Shown: one piece after another, positions 1 to 11,534 of the stretch
Numbering within the stretch: the stretch's first letter is position 1
How the letters are laid out: each line of letters opens with the position of its first letter
NCBI GenBank assembly: GCA_963922205.1
Contig: CAWUHX010000284.1
Coordinates: 310,001 to 374,000, forward strand
DNA: 64,000 bases
Direction: 5' to 3'
Origin: Romanomermis culicivorax
Taxonomy: Eukaryota > Nematoda > Enoplea > Mermithida > Mermithidae
The notes under the pieces: model-generated
Database searches by the model: none
Seen by the model: the letters and a program-made list of their open reading frames with translations, nothing else
What the model was told of the DNA's origin: nothing
Translations under genes and position numbers: made by a program

Positions 1-775
1 TTGAAATACTAAATCCTTTTGCTGCGTTAGCATAATTTACATATCTTTCGTCATAATTCCGGTCGTTAAGTTTATGCATTACATTGCGGCATTGTATGAG
101 GATAATGCGATGCTTGACATAGTTTTTAATTAGCCGTTCAAGTCTTTTTGACGCTCTTAAAACTACTCAGAACACTTGAAAAACCAGGACTTTGTAGTAA
201 ACCTATAGTTTACTAGAGGCGAAAGTCTTTTCCGCTCATTAATTCCAGGATATTTTTGACGGTGTCAACCTATTCCTGCAGGAAGAAACGTTATGACATC
301 GGTGATCCAATCAGTATCTAAACGGTGAAGAATTCATTCTCAATATATGAAAAAGACTTTGAATAATCTACTGTAGTTGCTGCGATATCTTGAACTTACT
401 TTTATTCGGAACAGCAACAATTCCAAAATTTTTCAACTATTCCAGCACGGTCCAGACAGATAGTGCGGAAAAAAGCCTGTACCAGAAACATAAAATTCAT
501 TAAACTTAATTTGATGCGGAGCGCCAAATAATTTTCATTTTTTATGCTTTTTATTAGGGTTGACTACACAATATCAGAAAATTTGGGCATTGTTTTTCAA
601 CTTCACCTAAAATCCCGACTTTTCTAGGATCTCAGATTTCCTAGAACAAAAAAATTCCTGACAATCCCAGGTTTCCCAAGTTGTGTATGAACCCTACGAA
701 ATGCCAACGTACAACGTTAATGAATGTACTCTACGAGCGTAGCGAAATCATCCATTTAAGATTACTAATGCCTAC
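1..775. other. no recognisable gene
   Basis: I see no convincing exon or repeat here. The stretch lies downstream (minus strand) of the last recognised hydrolase exon and should hold the rest of that gene, but I could not find the expected C-terminal exons by eye. Confidence 0.4.
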
Positions 776-2719
776 CAAAGAACTTTCGACGAAATGCGTC
801 GCGATTCCGGCTTCGAAAACATCCCGTCCACTGAGTCGGTGACCGGTCAAAGCGAGAAAAGGACCCAAATTGCCTTTAAGACGAGGCAAGAAGTACGTTC
901 CACCGATGTCGGGAAATAAACCTGTATCAGAAAGAATCGAGCAATGAATAATTAAACGTCGTGCTACCAGCAAAAATCTTAAACCGCAGGCGAGTGTCCT
1001 TCGGAGTATTACTGCTGGTCTCTTCTGAGGTTTATGTTAATTATAAAAATGACTTTGAAAATCTCAGTGACATGTAACACAATTAGACTGAAAAAATTTC
1101 GACTGAAACATTGAAAACCAGAAAAAATCCAAGAAATTTGGGCAGTTTAAAATCGAAAATACGATTTTAAATTTATGTAATCGAGAGGAACACATTTTAA
1201 TACTCGATTTTTCAAATATCATTATTGATGTCGCACTTTTAAAATTCACATGAGTCAATGGACTCATGTAAGTATAGTCAGACGACAAGAACATTTGGAA
1301 TGTAATAGAAGTGAATGCCGTAAAAACGCTTTTGATAGAAATTAGACGCTTATGCCCAAATTCAAAATCATATATTAATTGGCGAAGTGCTATAGGAACC
1401 CTGTGGAAGTCGTCGGCTATGTGGTTAGTCATATGGTGAACCCCCAAGATTTACCAATTATGTGGCTAACCTAGGGATAGCAATACGAACTCCATCCACT
1501 TGGACAGAAAAAAAACTAAAAATGACTATTTTTGGTAGAAAATAGTCATTTTGAAGAAAACCGCACCATAAATACACATTTTTATGGCTCTTTAGACAAC
1601 AACGATTATATTTTTGGTTATTTCGGATTTTTAAGCGAAGAAATTGAAATCGACGACTTCACTCATAAAAACCCCGTCCAATATCTCAGACGTCCAAGCT
1701 CCGATACATATATGTTGAAAATATTCCACGATGTACCTATTTGGCATTCGGGCATTGCAAACAATGTTCTTTCGGTAGCAACTCGATACATTCCGTGAAC
1801 CGAAAGCCCCACGCCCTGTAGAAACACGTTTTTCAGAGTTACGTCCATTTACAAGCACATCATAGAAACTCTGCTGGGGGCTAAACATGACGGGGGTGGA
1901 ACAGAAATTTTTTCTTGACAACGAAAAGAAAAGTTTTCTAACATTCAAGCAACATATTCCTCAACATAGTCGAATATGTGAAACTATCTGCTTGATAAAC
2001 AATTTTTTTAGGTTTTAATGTTACTCCTTCAAAATCCGTATGTATGGTTACATCCCTAGGTTGGATAAAATACATTACTCCGCCCATGGTAATGCCGTCG
2101 ATAAGCGCGATGTAGGGCACTTGTAAGCTACCAATTAAGTAATTCAGCTTATATTCCTCGCGGAAAAAATCTTCTGCCAATTTCGGGTTGGTGTATCTCG
2201 ATTCACAGATGGCTATGGAAAATAAACAATCTGTCGAAAATTGAAGCATATAATGGGATGTAAAATAAAACCTCGGACATCGCCACCGGAACAGAAAGCT
2301 TTTTCGCCTTCGCCTTTTATAATTACCATATTGACGTTTGGATTTTCGTTGTATTTCTGTAACAAATACGTCTTGATCTAGAGTGATGAATGCAACCAAT
2401 TGATATGCAGACGAAAACTTTTTTCACTTTAGAAAAGTGGCAAAAATGATTTATCGAGGAATTCTTCAGTTAATTATTCAAATCACAATTTTCTTTTAGC
2501 CTTTATTTGACAAAGAATTACTTTCAACTTGGGATAAATTTTTCGAATCATTGACAAATTTAGAGCATTCAACGATTTTGGTCTGTTCAAAGTTATAACT
2601 CGTTTCGTATCAATTTTGTGGAAAATAACATCCTCAAAATCGGACGGAGTATCACAAACGGGTTTCGCTGTTGCATCGACGGCACTGGCCATCGATCGAC
2701 GTGGACTATACAACGAAAT
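776..2719 (-). CDS. HIBCH: 3-hydroxyisobutyryl-CoA hydrolase, mitochondrial (partial, 5 exons)
   Basis: This host gene belongs to the enoyl-CoA hydratase/crotonase superfamily. The family hydrolyses 3-hydroxyisobutyryl-CoA in mitochondrial valine breakdown. Five exons were read on the minus strand: 2719-2522, 2377-2272, 2212-2079, 1815-1737 and 921-776. All have GT/AG borders and compatible phases. They give in order the [15 protein letters not shown] strand, the [10 protein letters not shown] oxyanion segment, [11 protein letters not shown] followed by GVGLSVHG, then [14 protein letters not shown] and [15 protein letters not shown], which are HIBCH signatures. The first exon opens at an acceptor, so an upstream exon with the start and transit peptide is likely. 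The C-terminal third was not found and may lie left of the window. The intron between exons 4 and 5 carries a degraded MITE fragment. The family is clear; exon ends are inferred. Confidence 0.85.
1415..1560 (+). repeat. degraded fragment of the CATACATGTAA MITE
   Basis: The stretch aligns by eye with the middle of the intact copies at 6401 and 53574: paired GGCTA motifs about 50 bases apart, a run of C with GATTT, then short repeats of AAAATGACATTTTT type. Both ends are lost. It lies in a hydrolase intron. Confidence 0.45.
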
Positions 2720-2979
2720 CTGAAAATAATTATTGGCTGACAAATATCGACTAAAAAAATGGGATAATGTGAGAGAAGTTATTTAATTGGAAATGCTGGT
2801 TTGTGCCTAACCCTTTCACCACACCTGATCATAAACCGGAAATACAAAAAGGTAAGCTGTATATCATTCTGGTTAGCACTAAAAACGGAAATAACACATA
2901 CGTAAACTTCCAACCAACATGTTGTCAAAAATTCAGCGGAGAAACTGATTCATTGGTGGCTTTTTTCAATGATTTTTTG

Positions 2980-3938
2980 CAGAGGTCCCCAAGGTGGAAA
3001 ATTTAGGTAGGGGTAAAATCGTAAATTTTAAGGGTAGTACTTGAAATATACCGTGACCTTTTTTTTTTTTTTGCTCCCAACTTTTTGCCAAGGAGGGGGG
3101 AGTTGTAGTACTCAACTTACATAAATGAATAGTGCCCCTACTTTTCAGAAAACGTTTACTGGTTCAACTCCATTTTCCTGCTCCCAATCCTGCATTTTTA
3201 AGGCACTAATTATACGTACAGAATAGTCACACTTTGAAGACTACTGATTCCTGCACATTTCGAGAATTGGGCACAACATACGTTTGGAAACATTGTTTCA
3301 ACCAGCATCTTCAGCAGTATGGGCTTATCCCATCGCTGATTAGGCTTGGAACAGTGCTTCCAATTGAAAGTCCTGATGCTGAATGTGACTTTAGTATTAT
3401 TAATCCCATTAGACTATGAACTACGAGTTTGAAACCAAGTACCACTTCTGATCCACGTCAACAGACCTCACATGTCTCAACTCATAGCAGGAAAGTATGC
3501 CACAGCTTGGGTAACCATACGAGCATGAAGAGGCAGAATTTTAAGAACATAATGTTTTTCTTCCCAAGGGGCGATTTTTTGATTAATCACATACACATAA
3601 GTCATTATTTCAACTCCCAATTATATTTATAATGATTTCCTACAAGTAGTATATATTAATGTACTGATATCCTTTCCTAAAAATCGCTATATGGCACAGA
3701 AGTTGCATACTTTCCCATTATCATTTGCTCAGTAAATGTGTCAAAAAGAGCAGTGAGTAATTCCTCAGAATCACACATTCTGCAATTTTTCTCGACTAAG
3801 TATAACCTACTGGGGAGAGGATGAAGTCTACCAAAATTTTTTGGTATAGTGAGCTGTTTTTATGGGGGTAGTAAATGAATTTTCAAATCTAAGACGGGGG
3901 GGTAATACCCCCCCATACCCCCCCCATGGGGTGCTCTG
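2980..3938 (-). mobile_element. hAT-like nonautonomous element, family C, copy 1
   Basis: The 959-bp element starts CAGAGGTCCCC and ends GGGGTGCTCTG. It is flanked by an exact 8-bp duplication, ATTTTTTG, at 2972-2979 and 3939-3946. An inverted second copy lies at 50650-52459. No transposase reading frame is seen. Eight-base target duplications and CAG ends are the mark of hAT transposons. Confidence 0.8.
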
Positions 3939-3946
3939 ATTTTTTG

Positions 3947-4892
3947 CTTTCTTGAGATGATTTCAACATTCAACCTTCACCAAATTCCATAAAATAGTCT
4001 TACACATCCCTGCCTCAGGTCGACTAAAATCATCTTGAATTAATCGAATGTGTATAACAACATTGGTACTCTTAAACTTCAAATTGGACAGCCCAGAAAA
4101 TGTTATGTGATTTATTAAGGAATGTAAGCGGTTATTATGCTAGGGAATGGAAAGTGTTATGCATAACTCGGTAGTTTCGACTGAATGACGGCTATAAATG
4201 ATTTTCAATGCAATTTCAACTGCACAAATATATTGGAAACTTACTGACGACGAAGCTCGAACTCGGTTTATCTTCCGAAAGGCAAAGATAATGTCCGAGA
4301 ATATTAACTTCATAACTTGCCTATAAAATTTGATACTACATGTATAAACAAACAATTGAGAAACACGCGAAGGACCGAAAAAATATTACTTTTCAGTGCT
4401 TTTTGTTTTAAAATGATCATTTTCTGCCAAAAATAGACATTTTTTAGCTTTTTTCTGTCCCAGAAGATGGGGTCCACATGGCCAGCTGTATAAGACAGTT
4501 AGATTTATGACTGAAAAATCTGGGGGTCAGATCATGTCATATGGCTAGCCATAGAAGATACGACAAGATAATTTATGGATTACGGAAGCTAATGCTAATA
4601 AAACACAAAATAAACGGAATAGTGCAACCGTTAAATAATATTAGCGAATCAAATAACACCTCGTCACGAAAGTCGAAATGCATCTCAGCTCATTTTGTTC
4701 GAAAAAAATTTATAGTACTCGTGGACATCGCCTGTTGTTTCGAGGATTCCCACGCTTTCCCGACACGATTACAAACGTAATATTTAAAAACTTCGCAATG
4801 AAATTTAAAAAACTCGTACATATTTGAAAAATTTCTTAGCAGGATTTTTATTACGAACGTTGAGTGAAAAATTGATATTACGAACGTTGAGT
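3947..4892. other. no gene; remnants of repeats
   Basis: I see no coding signal. Positions 4375-4560 contain the GGCTAGCCATA and GACATTTTT motifs of the CATACATGTAA MITE in reverse orientation, much decayed. Confidence 0.4.
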
Positions 4893-5280
4893 GAAAAAAA
4901 GACAAAAAACTACAGCATATTATATTATAGTCCCGGACAAGGTCGACGCGACGGCGTTGGAGATCAAGTGATTCAAGTTCAATGTGGTTTGGACGCTCAA
5001 GATATATATAATATATTGTTGTTAAATCTGAATAATCTTTTTGTAAATCTCCACTCCATACAACTGTAGGGTATTTAAGTATGAGATGAACATAAGTGGC
5101 AAAGGCCTTCACCAATAAATTCTTATCTCTGAATGTAGAACTGTGCAACATTTGATATCACTGAAGCTTTCTTACACAGGGTAATGCCCAGAGCAGTTTG
5201 TGGGATAGTGTCGGTATTTATGATTCAAAGATCTTTTGCTTTGGATTATTTTACACGACGTGTAAGACGTTAGACCTATA

Positions 5281-6013
5281 CAGGGTGAGCCAAAAAAGTA
5301 GACCGGTACTGACTTAAATAGCTTTCAAATGGGTGAAGTTTTTTAATGCGGTTTCCTGCCGTCGATAGGTGAAATATGGCATAAAAACTGCAAAGTTTCA
5401 GCCAGATTGCACCAATATTGACTGACTAGAATCAAAAATACTAAACGTCGGTTGTTCTGCAAACAAATTTTGGAAAATTCACAAAATCAACATGTTTTAC
5501 GGCAGAAAAGTACAATTTCATCAATCATAAGAACCATATAACAGCTGTAAACTACAAGAGATCCATTTTAGTGTGTCCTACTTTTTGTTTCACCAATAAT
5601 TTTAATCATTTTTCGATCTGGTCAATGATTTTGTTTTGATTTCGCTTTTTTCCAATTTCAAAACAGAAGCTTTTGATTTTGGCGAAATTTTTCCCCAGAT
5701 TGAAACAAAAAGTTAGTGACTTTGAATTACGTGTAGCTTACAAATCTGGGTGACTTTTAAAGTATTATTGGGTGTAAAAAGCTTAACAAAACTTTTCTCA
5801 CAATAAAACAACTTTTACTTAGATTTCACAAATTTTACTTTTTGGAAAATGACCACTTTTATTGAATTTCTGTTTGTACAGTAACCATAAATGCTTGGTG
5901 TTTACAGCAAAGATAAGCAGGGCATTCTAATGCAGCAATCCGCATTAAAAGAGCTTCATCCGTTCGAAAGTCATGAAAGTTAGCACCGGTCGCCTTTTTT
6001 TTGGCTCACCCTG
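5281..6013. mobile_element. mariner-like nonautonomous element, copy 1
   Basis: Terminal inverted repeats begin CAGGGTGAGCCAAAAAA and continue with a GACCGGT core. The 733-bp element is flanked by TA on both sides, the target duplication of Tc1/mariner elements. A second copy lies at 62770-63481. No transposase is readable inside. Confidence 0.8.
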
Positions 6014-6353
6014 TATACTTATTTTTGAGTATGATCAATCGATTTCTCGCAGACCAATCAGTTACTTTATTGAAATAATTTTGCGGTTGATTACAGTTTC
6101 CTGCGTTGCTGAAAATTCTCAGATCGTCATATACATGTGACGCAAACTTGGTCCAGGCTCCAGACATCACTTTGGTTCAGATTCCAGACATCACGAGGGT
6201 CGTTTCACTTAGGGAGGGGGTTTCTCCATGAAAACTAGACTCAAGAAGGCCTGTAGTCAGGGGATGTGTTAAAAAAGCAAAACACCCTTGATTTTTAGAA
6301 TGACAACACATAGGTTGTTTGAAAATTTCGTTTGAATTGAACATTGAGGGTGG

Positions 6354-6916
6354 CCCCGTGCGGCGCCGCAAAAATTATAAAAAGTATTCATACTTCAGAG
6401 CATACATGTAATCGGGGGGGGGAAGTGCCATGGGACCCCCCTCCCCAGAAATCATCAACCATATGGCTAGCCATTGGGTGACCGCCCCCCAGGATTTTCC
6501 AATCCTATGGCTAGCCATAGGGTAGCCCTAGGGACCCCATACTTTTGATCGGAAAATGTCGATTTTTTGATGAAAAATGTCAATTTTTGAACAAAAAATT
6601 GTCAAAAACATCAATTTTCTCGGCGCTTCGCGCCATTAATACATTTTATATCATTTTTTAGACAAAAATTACTATTTTTTGAACTGTTTTTCGGACTTTT
6701 TTCGTAAAAAAATCGAATTTTTTCAATTCAGAGACCCCTCCCCCAAAATTTTGGGAATTACTGACCCCCGGCCCAAAAAAAGTGGCCCAACCCCCACCCA
6801 GACCCCGGGGCTCCATTGCATGTATGCTTCAGAGGCGGCACCGCACCGTGCCGCGTGGTGCCGCTTTTTAGTATGAATAGAAAAGGCGCACTCCTGAAGT
6901 ATGACAGGGCATGTAT
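6354..6916 (-). mobile_element. fragment of the CATACTTC/GGCGCCGC element
   Basis: Outside the MITE at 6401-6826, this stretch carries the GAAGTATGA end motif and repeated GCGGCGCCGC-type palindromes seen at both ends of the longer element at 55288-57023. The MITE target duplication CTTCAGAG lies inside it, so this fragment is older than the MITE. Confidence 0.5.
6401..6826 (+). mobile_element. hAT-like MITE, CATACATGTAA family, copy 1
   Basis: The 426-bp element has CATACATGTAA-type inverted ends and an exact 8-bp duplication CTTCAGAG at 6393-6400 and 6827-6834. It contains GGCTAGCCAT motifs, short AAAATGTCAATTTTT repeats and a central palindrome GGCGCTTCGCGCC. Other copies lie at 12533, 52731 and 53574. 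Confidence 0.85.
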
Positions 6917-7550
6917 GCATCGTCAGCACAAGTAGTAGATCCCAATAACATTCTGAAGTACATAAGTCTTTTATAAACATCAAAAAGAGGGTAGTACCAA
7001 AGAATACTTCCTTGTGGTATACCACGTGTAACTGGCAGAAATTTAAATATTTCTGTATCCACTTTGACTGCTTGATATTTTGGGCATAGAAAAGCAACGA
7101 TCCATTTTTGCATATAACGGATATTCAAAAATAATCCAATTTTTTCAATAATAGATCATCAGGAACGATATGAAACGCTATGCTGAAATCATTATAGATA
7201 ACAACATCTAACAGTATATTTCCATCAAATTTTTTCACTACTTTTGTACAAACTACTCAAGAAACTATTATATAGGCCATTCTGAGAATGAAAACAAAGA
7301 TCACTTGCAAGCAACAAATCTAGCACTAATTGAAGCAAAGTTTTTTTCAGCACAAAACTCGACTATCAAGGACACTCCCAACCCCACAAGCTTCAGAGAA
7401 CATTTTAAACAGTGAATTAAAAATATGGAGAGCAAGTAACATCACCTCAAAATCGTATACGATTATTGAAGAATGGATGTGCGAAAAGTGAGACCTAAAC
7501 TTTATGGAAAATAAAAGAAGACAAAAGCTACCAAAACCCATAGTCCCTTT

Positions 7551-7724
7551 CAGGCTTGTAGCCAGGAACTTTTTCGGGGGGCACATATTTTTCCACTTAA
7601 TTTACTATAAAATTGGCATTTCTGACTTGACATTTTCTTTAAGAAAAAAAACCTACCCTTTTTCAACACTTGAAACATTTGGAGGAGGCACGTGCCCCCA
7701 ACCCCTCCCCTGCCTACAGTCTTG
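7551..7724 (+). mobile_element. short hAT-like MITE, CAGGCNTGTAG family, copy 1
   Basis: The 174-bp element runs from CAGGCTTGTAGCC to CTACAGTCTTG. An exact duplication GTCCCTTT sits at 7543-7550 and 7725-7732. Copies at 8156 (inverted) and 50351 share its interior. Confidence 0.8.
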
Positions 7725-8155
7725 GTCCCTTTGATTTCGTTTCCTATAAAAACCCAAGAGTTTTATTCTTACTAAAACATCGCCACTAAGCACTTCAAGG
7801 GGGGCAGTGTTCAACTGCCTCTTGCTTTTCCTTTTTGCGCTAAATAGGGGCATCTGTTTTGTTTTTTTCGTCTGTGTGTACATACCGGATTTTGTTTTTA
7901 ATAAATCCTACAAAAAATTTATTTCCATCAAGTGTACGAGCCCGTATATCCCTGCGGTGCCAATAGTAGTAGAGCGTATGGCTTATTCTTCCTGAAATCA
8001 TACTGTCTATCAGACAGGAGGTTCAACATTTCAAGATACTGCATGACGTTTTGATTTACGATTGTTCTCCATCACTTTTCGGGTGATAAAACACAGAAGA
8101 AATGACCTATATAATTTTCGACAATAGGGTCACCTTTTTTGAAAGTGGGAATTAA

Positions 8156-8335
8156 CAGCCCTGTAGGCAGGGGGTTGGGGGGGCTATGCCCCCCGAAATG
8201 TTTCAAGTGTTGAAAAAAGGCTCTTTGATTTTTTTCTTTAAGAAAAAGTCAAGTCAGAAAGGCCAATTTCACAGTAAATTAAGTGAAAAAAATGTGTGCC
8301 CCCTCTTCCGAAAAAAATTCCTGGCAACAGGCTTG
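8156..8335 (-). mobile_element. short hAT-like MITE, CAGGCNTGTAG family, copy 2
   Basis: An inverted copy of the element at 7551, with the same interior and ends. The flanks GGAATTAA and GGTATTAC match at 6 of 8 positions, a decayed target duplication. It splits the NYRPIS-like region of the LINE relic. Confidence 0.7.
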
Positions 8336-8480
8336 GGTATTACTACAGTTTTCTGCCACAGCTTAAGAATAGATCCTGTGCTGTGAGATGTTTCAAAATG
8401 GTAGATAAAAGTTCTGCAAGAACCAGGTTAGTTTTTTGTAGGAATACGTAGATGCATACTAATTCTTTTGGTCTAGATGC

Positions 8481-9793
8481 TACAGATTGTTTTAAACCAC
8501 GCAGAGGTTTCCATTACAGTCAAAAGATCAAGCGAACAAGAGAAACTAGACTGAAAACCGAGGGATGTCCTAGGCACCGGCCGGTGCCTGAGGTTTTTTT
8601 AACATTTACGTTATTTTTCCCTACTTGAACTTTAATTTTTACTTTTTCTGTTGCTTTTTACTTGGATAAAAATTTCATGTTAACCAGTGTATGGGCCGTC
8701 TGCCAAGTGCTTCTTGAAGCTGCTGTGCCCAAGACCGACCTCAGCTACCGGTTGACTTGAAATAACGAACTGAATTCAAAGCCCAAGCTATACATCGTAA
8801 ATAATTTTCCAAACACAGAATTAGATCTTTTAATTATTTGTCGGGTAGAAAAATATTCTTTGACAAAGTTCGAAAACCTTCAAAGACAGGTTATGTGAAA
8901 ATAATCAGATCTTGACTTTCGTCAAATAGTAAGACACAATATTAAGGATGGTAGATTAATCAATGACATGGCATAATTTAGGTGGTGACAGACAATTAAT
9001 AAATGTTAACTACTAAGTGAAGTACACATGCTAATGGTCACGCCTGAGCCGGATAATGGAAACTAATGATTATTTTTAATAATTAACACTGCAGGGCATC
9101 AGAAAATGTCAGAGTTTGAAGTATAACAATGCACCTAAAGACGTTTATCACATTTAGAAACTACTTTCACGAGAAAATCCGAAATTTTTCTGCACGTTCA
9201 TTTCCAACATGATTTCTGAGATTTTATTGACCACATAAAATCGTAAAAAGTACCAAAAGTATCCAAGAAACATTGATTTTTCAGGAAGGCGGTCACATGA
9301 CGCCCAATGGCAGATTGAAAGCACTGCAACATTGAATAAACAGTGCAAAATTGCGATGCCAATACTGAACCTAAAATTTTTTCCCCCATCTTCCACAAAT
9401 TTTCCATGTTTTCAAAAACGTTTATAATGTCTCAAAGGATGCCTTTTTTCCGCATTTTAGGGGTATAATCAAACAGGAGTCAGTAATTTGCAAAAATGAG
9501 GAAAAAATTGAAAAAAATCTGTCAGTCAGGTCAGTCAAATTAAGCTGATGAATATATATTGGTGTTCTACATGAGCTGAAAGCATATTAACAATAGAGTT
9601 CTAATGAATTTACCCACTATTAGTATTTCTATGGTTCCAATTATACTTATCAAATTTTATTTATTTCTGGGTCCGGCGGAAAAAGTTTCCGATTTTCACT
9701 TTCTAAACCACTGGGAAATGAACCTTCACAGCATTGAGAAATAAATTAAAATCAAACTAATAGAGTGTAACCTATTTCCCATTCCAGTGTGAA
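8481..9793. other. no recognisable gene or repeat
   Basis: AT-rich noncoding sequence. I see no exon, long repeat or RNA gene here. Confidence 0.4.
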
Positions 9794-10221
9794 CATACAT
9801 GTAAGAGGTCTGACCAGTTTGGGGGGGGGGGGGGTAAACCCAAAGTTTTGGGGAAGAGCTGTCGAAAAAGTCGAAAATTTTCCCCAAAAAGGCACTTTTT
9901 CCCCAATTTTTCCGAGTTTGGGGCGTACTTGTAATTGTGGGTTGTTGGGGGATCCCCACCACCAACTTGGTCGAACCCCACATACCCAAATGTTGGGACC
10001 CCCACCCCCAACTTTGTCAACCCTATACCCAAACCCCCCCAAATTAGAAAAAAGAAAAAATTAGGAAAAAAGTGGCTTTTTTCTGGAAAATTTTCGAAAT
10101 TTTTTCTACTTTTTTGGGGTCTTTTCGATTCTCCTCCACAAAAGTTTGGAAATTTCGGGACCCCACCCCAAAATTTTCGGTTTGTCCCCCCCCCCAACTG
10201 GTCGGACCTCTTACAGGTATG
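9794..10221. mobile_element. MITE with 30-bp inverted ends and long G/C tracts
   Basis: The ends are CATACATGTAAGAGGTCTG and its near reverse complement, continuing through GACCAGTT into G/C runs, about 30 bp with few mismatches. The first 11 bases equal the end of the 6401 MITE family, but the interior differs. I find no 8-bp duplication. The long open frames crossing it are products of the G/C runs, not genes. Confidence 0.7.
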
Positions 10222-11534
10222 GCTTGGGCGACGGGTTGAGTATAGGGCTGGCCAAGTTGGGGAGTCCTGCTCAACCGGCCCTCTAAAATTACAGGTACAG
10301 GTGCAAAGCGCTAGAAAAATTTTCGAGATTTTGATGCTGGAATGGAAAATGAAGCTGTGCAACAAATATTCCTAAATAGAAGTTCTAAAATTACAGACTA
10401 GAATGATGTCTTCAATCTCTGTCGTCTATAATGGCAAAAGTTGGTGTTGAAAACGTTTGAAAAATTCCAAACCCTAGCGAACAAAATTGAAAGAATTAAC
10501 GAAAAATCTCGATTTTCGGTGAAATGCTGACTGTTAACGATTATAAAATAAGACAAGGTAACTCAACAGATAGAAACTGTTGAGGGTTAATTATTGAGCG
10601 GAATTAGATACGCTAACAGCCACGCCTGATAGAAAATAAGGATCATTATGCCCATGACCAGCACAAAGCCAGGCCCTTATTCAGAGGGAGAAGGGGGCAA
10701 TTCCCTAAAAAAATTTTTACGTTTTCTCGGTTTTTTACATTTTTCGGTTTTTTCCAAAATCCGCGCCATATAAGATTAAACTGATATCATAAATGTCAGA
10801 TTAAACTTGAATCAAAAATTTTAGAATGAAATTTTCAGCAATATCATTGTTAATTACACATCACAATTCCCAATTTAAATTATATTTACATACTTTTCGT
10901 CACTCACAGAGTTTCGCCACTAATCCAAGCACACATAACTAACTGAAAATAAGTCGTCTTAACTGCAAGATTGATTTTGTTTTCATTCAGTAAATTCTAA
11001 AAGATGTTCGGAAAATTCCCCCTTTTTTAAAAATCCTGGATATGGGTATGCACAAAGCGCCAGGAAATTCGGAGATTGGACTTTCAACCAAAATGTATCA
11101 TTCCGTTTTTGAACTTCACAAATTTTTTCCTTGAAAAAACTCATCTGAGGAAAATAAAAATGGTGATCACGTGTTGTAGTGTGTTTTAATATATTATATA
11201 AGTTTGTCGATTTTGTGAAGATGCATGCAGGTACGAGTTGGATCGGGCAAAGCGAACCAAATTGGAGCATCTTACTGTAGCCCGGACTCAGCAGGTGTGT
11301 GGATGAGCTCTTTTTTTATCCTTGTTGTTATATATTTTCTATTAGTCTGCTTCCCTGTGCCTTTGCTGTTTTTCCAGCATGCAGGACATTTTCTTATATT
11401 GACTCCGCCCACCATGTTACATCTTGTATTGGTTACATAAGTTGTTTTTCTAATAGGGAAAATTTGTAGGAGAAACTACTTTCTTGGTTTAAGCAGTTTG
11501 GGAATTCAAATTAGGAAACCAAAGGTTTTCTAAT
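10222..11534. other. no recognisable gene
   Basis: AT-rich sequence without convincing coding frames. A near-palindromic GGTTTTCTAATTTGAATTCC region sits near 11520, just before the gag-like relic. Confidence 0.35.

Larger units (their letters stand above)
4893..8480 (-). pseudogene. LINE (non-LTR retrotransposon) reverse-transcriptase relic, interrupted
   Basis: Reverse-transcriptase blocks occur in order on the minus strand: FKKGDP and a NYRPIS-like segment near 8110, LLSDRQYDFR near 8000, a DLSKAFD-like DFSIAFHIV near 7190, VTRGIPQGSIL near 7030, ADDAY near 6920, a DDLRIF...WSARN segment near 6100, YVHLILKYPTVVW near 5090 and LESLDLQRRRVDL near 4950. Stops and frameshifts are frequent. 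The relic is split by later insertions at 8156-8335, 7551-7724, about 6354-6916 and 5281-6013. Reading all blocks as one element is an inference; separate fragments of one family are possible. Confidence 0.6.

Noticed and set aside
2803-3632. Short open frames at 2803, 3234 and 3429
   Set aside because: The last two lie inside the family C transposon and are not kept in its second copy. The first reads partly into it.
9752-10375. Several long open frames on both strands (up to 197 codons)
   Set aside because: They run through G/C homopolymers of a MITE with 30-bp inverted ends. Low-complexity Pro/Gly products on both strands are a composition effect.
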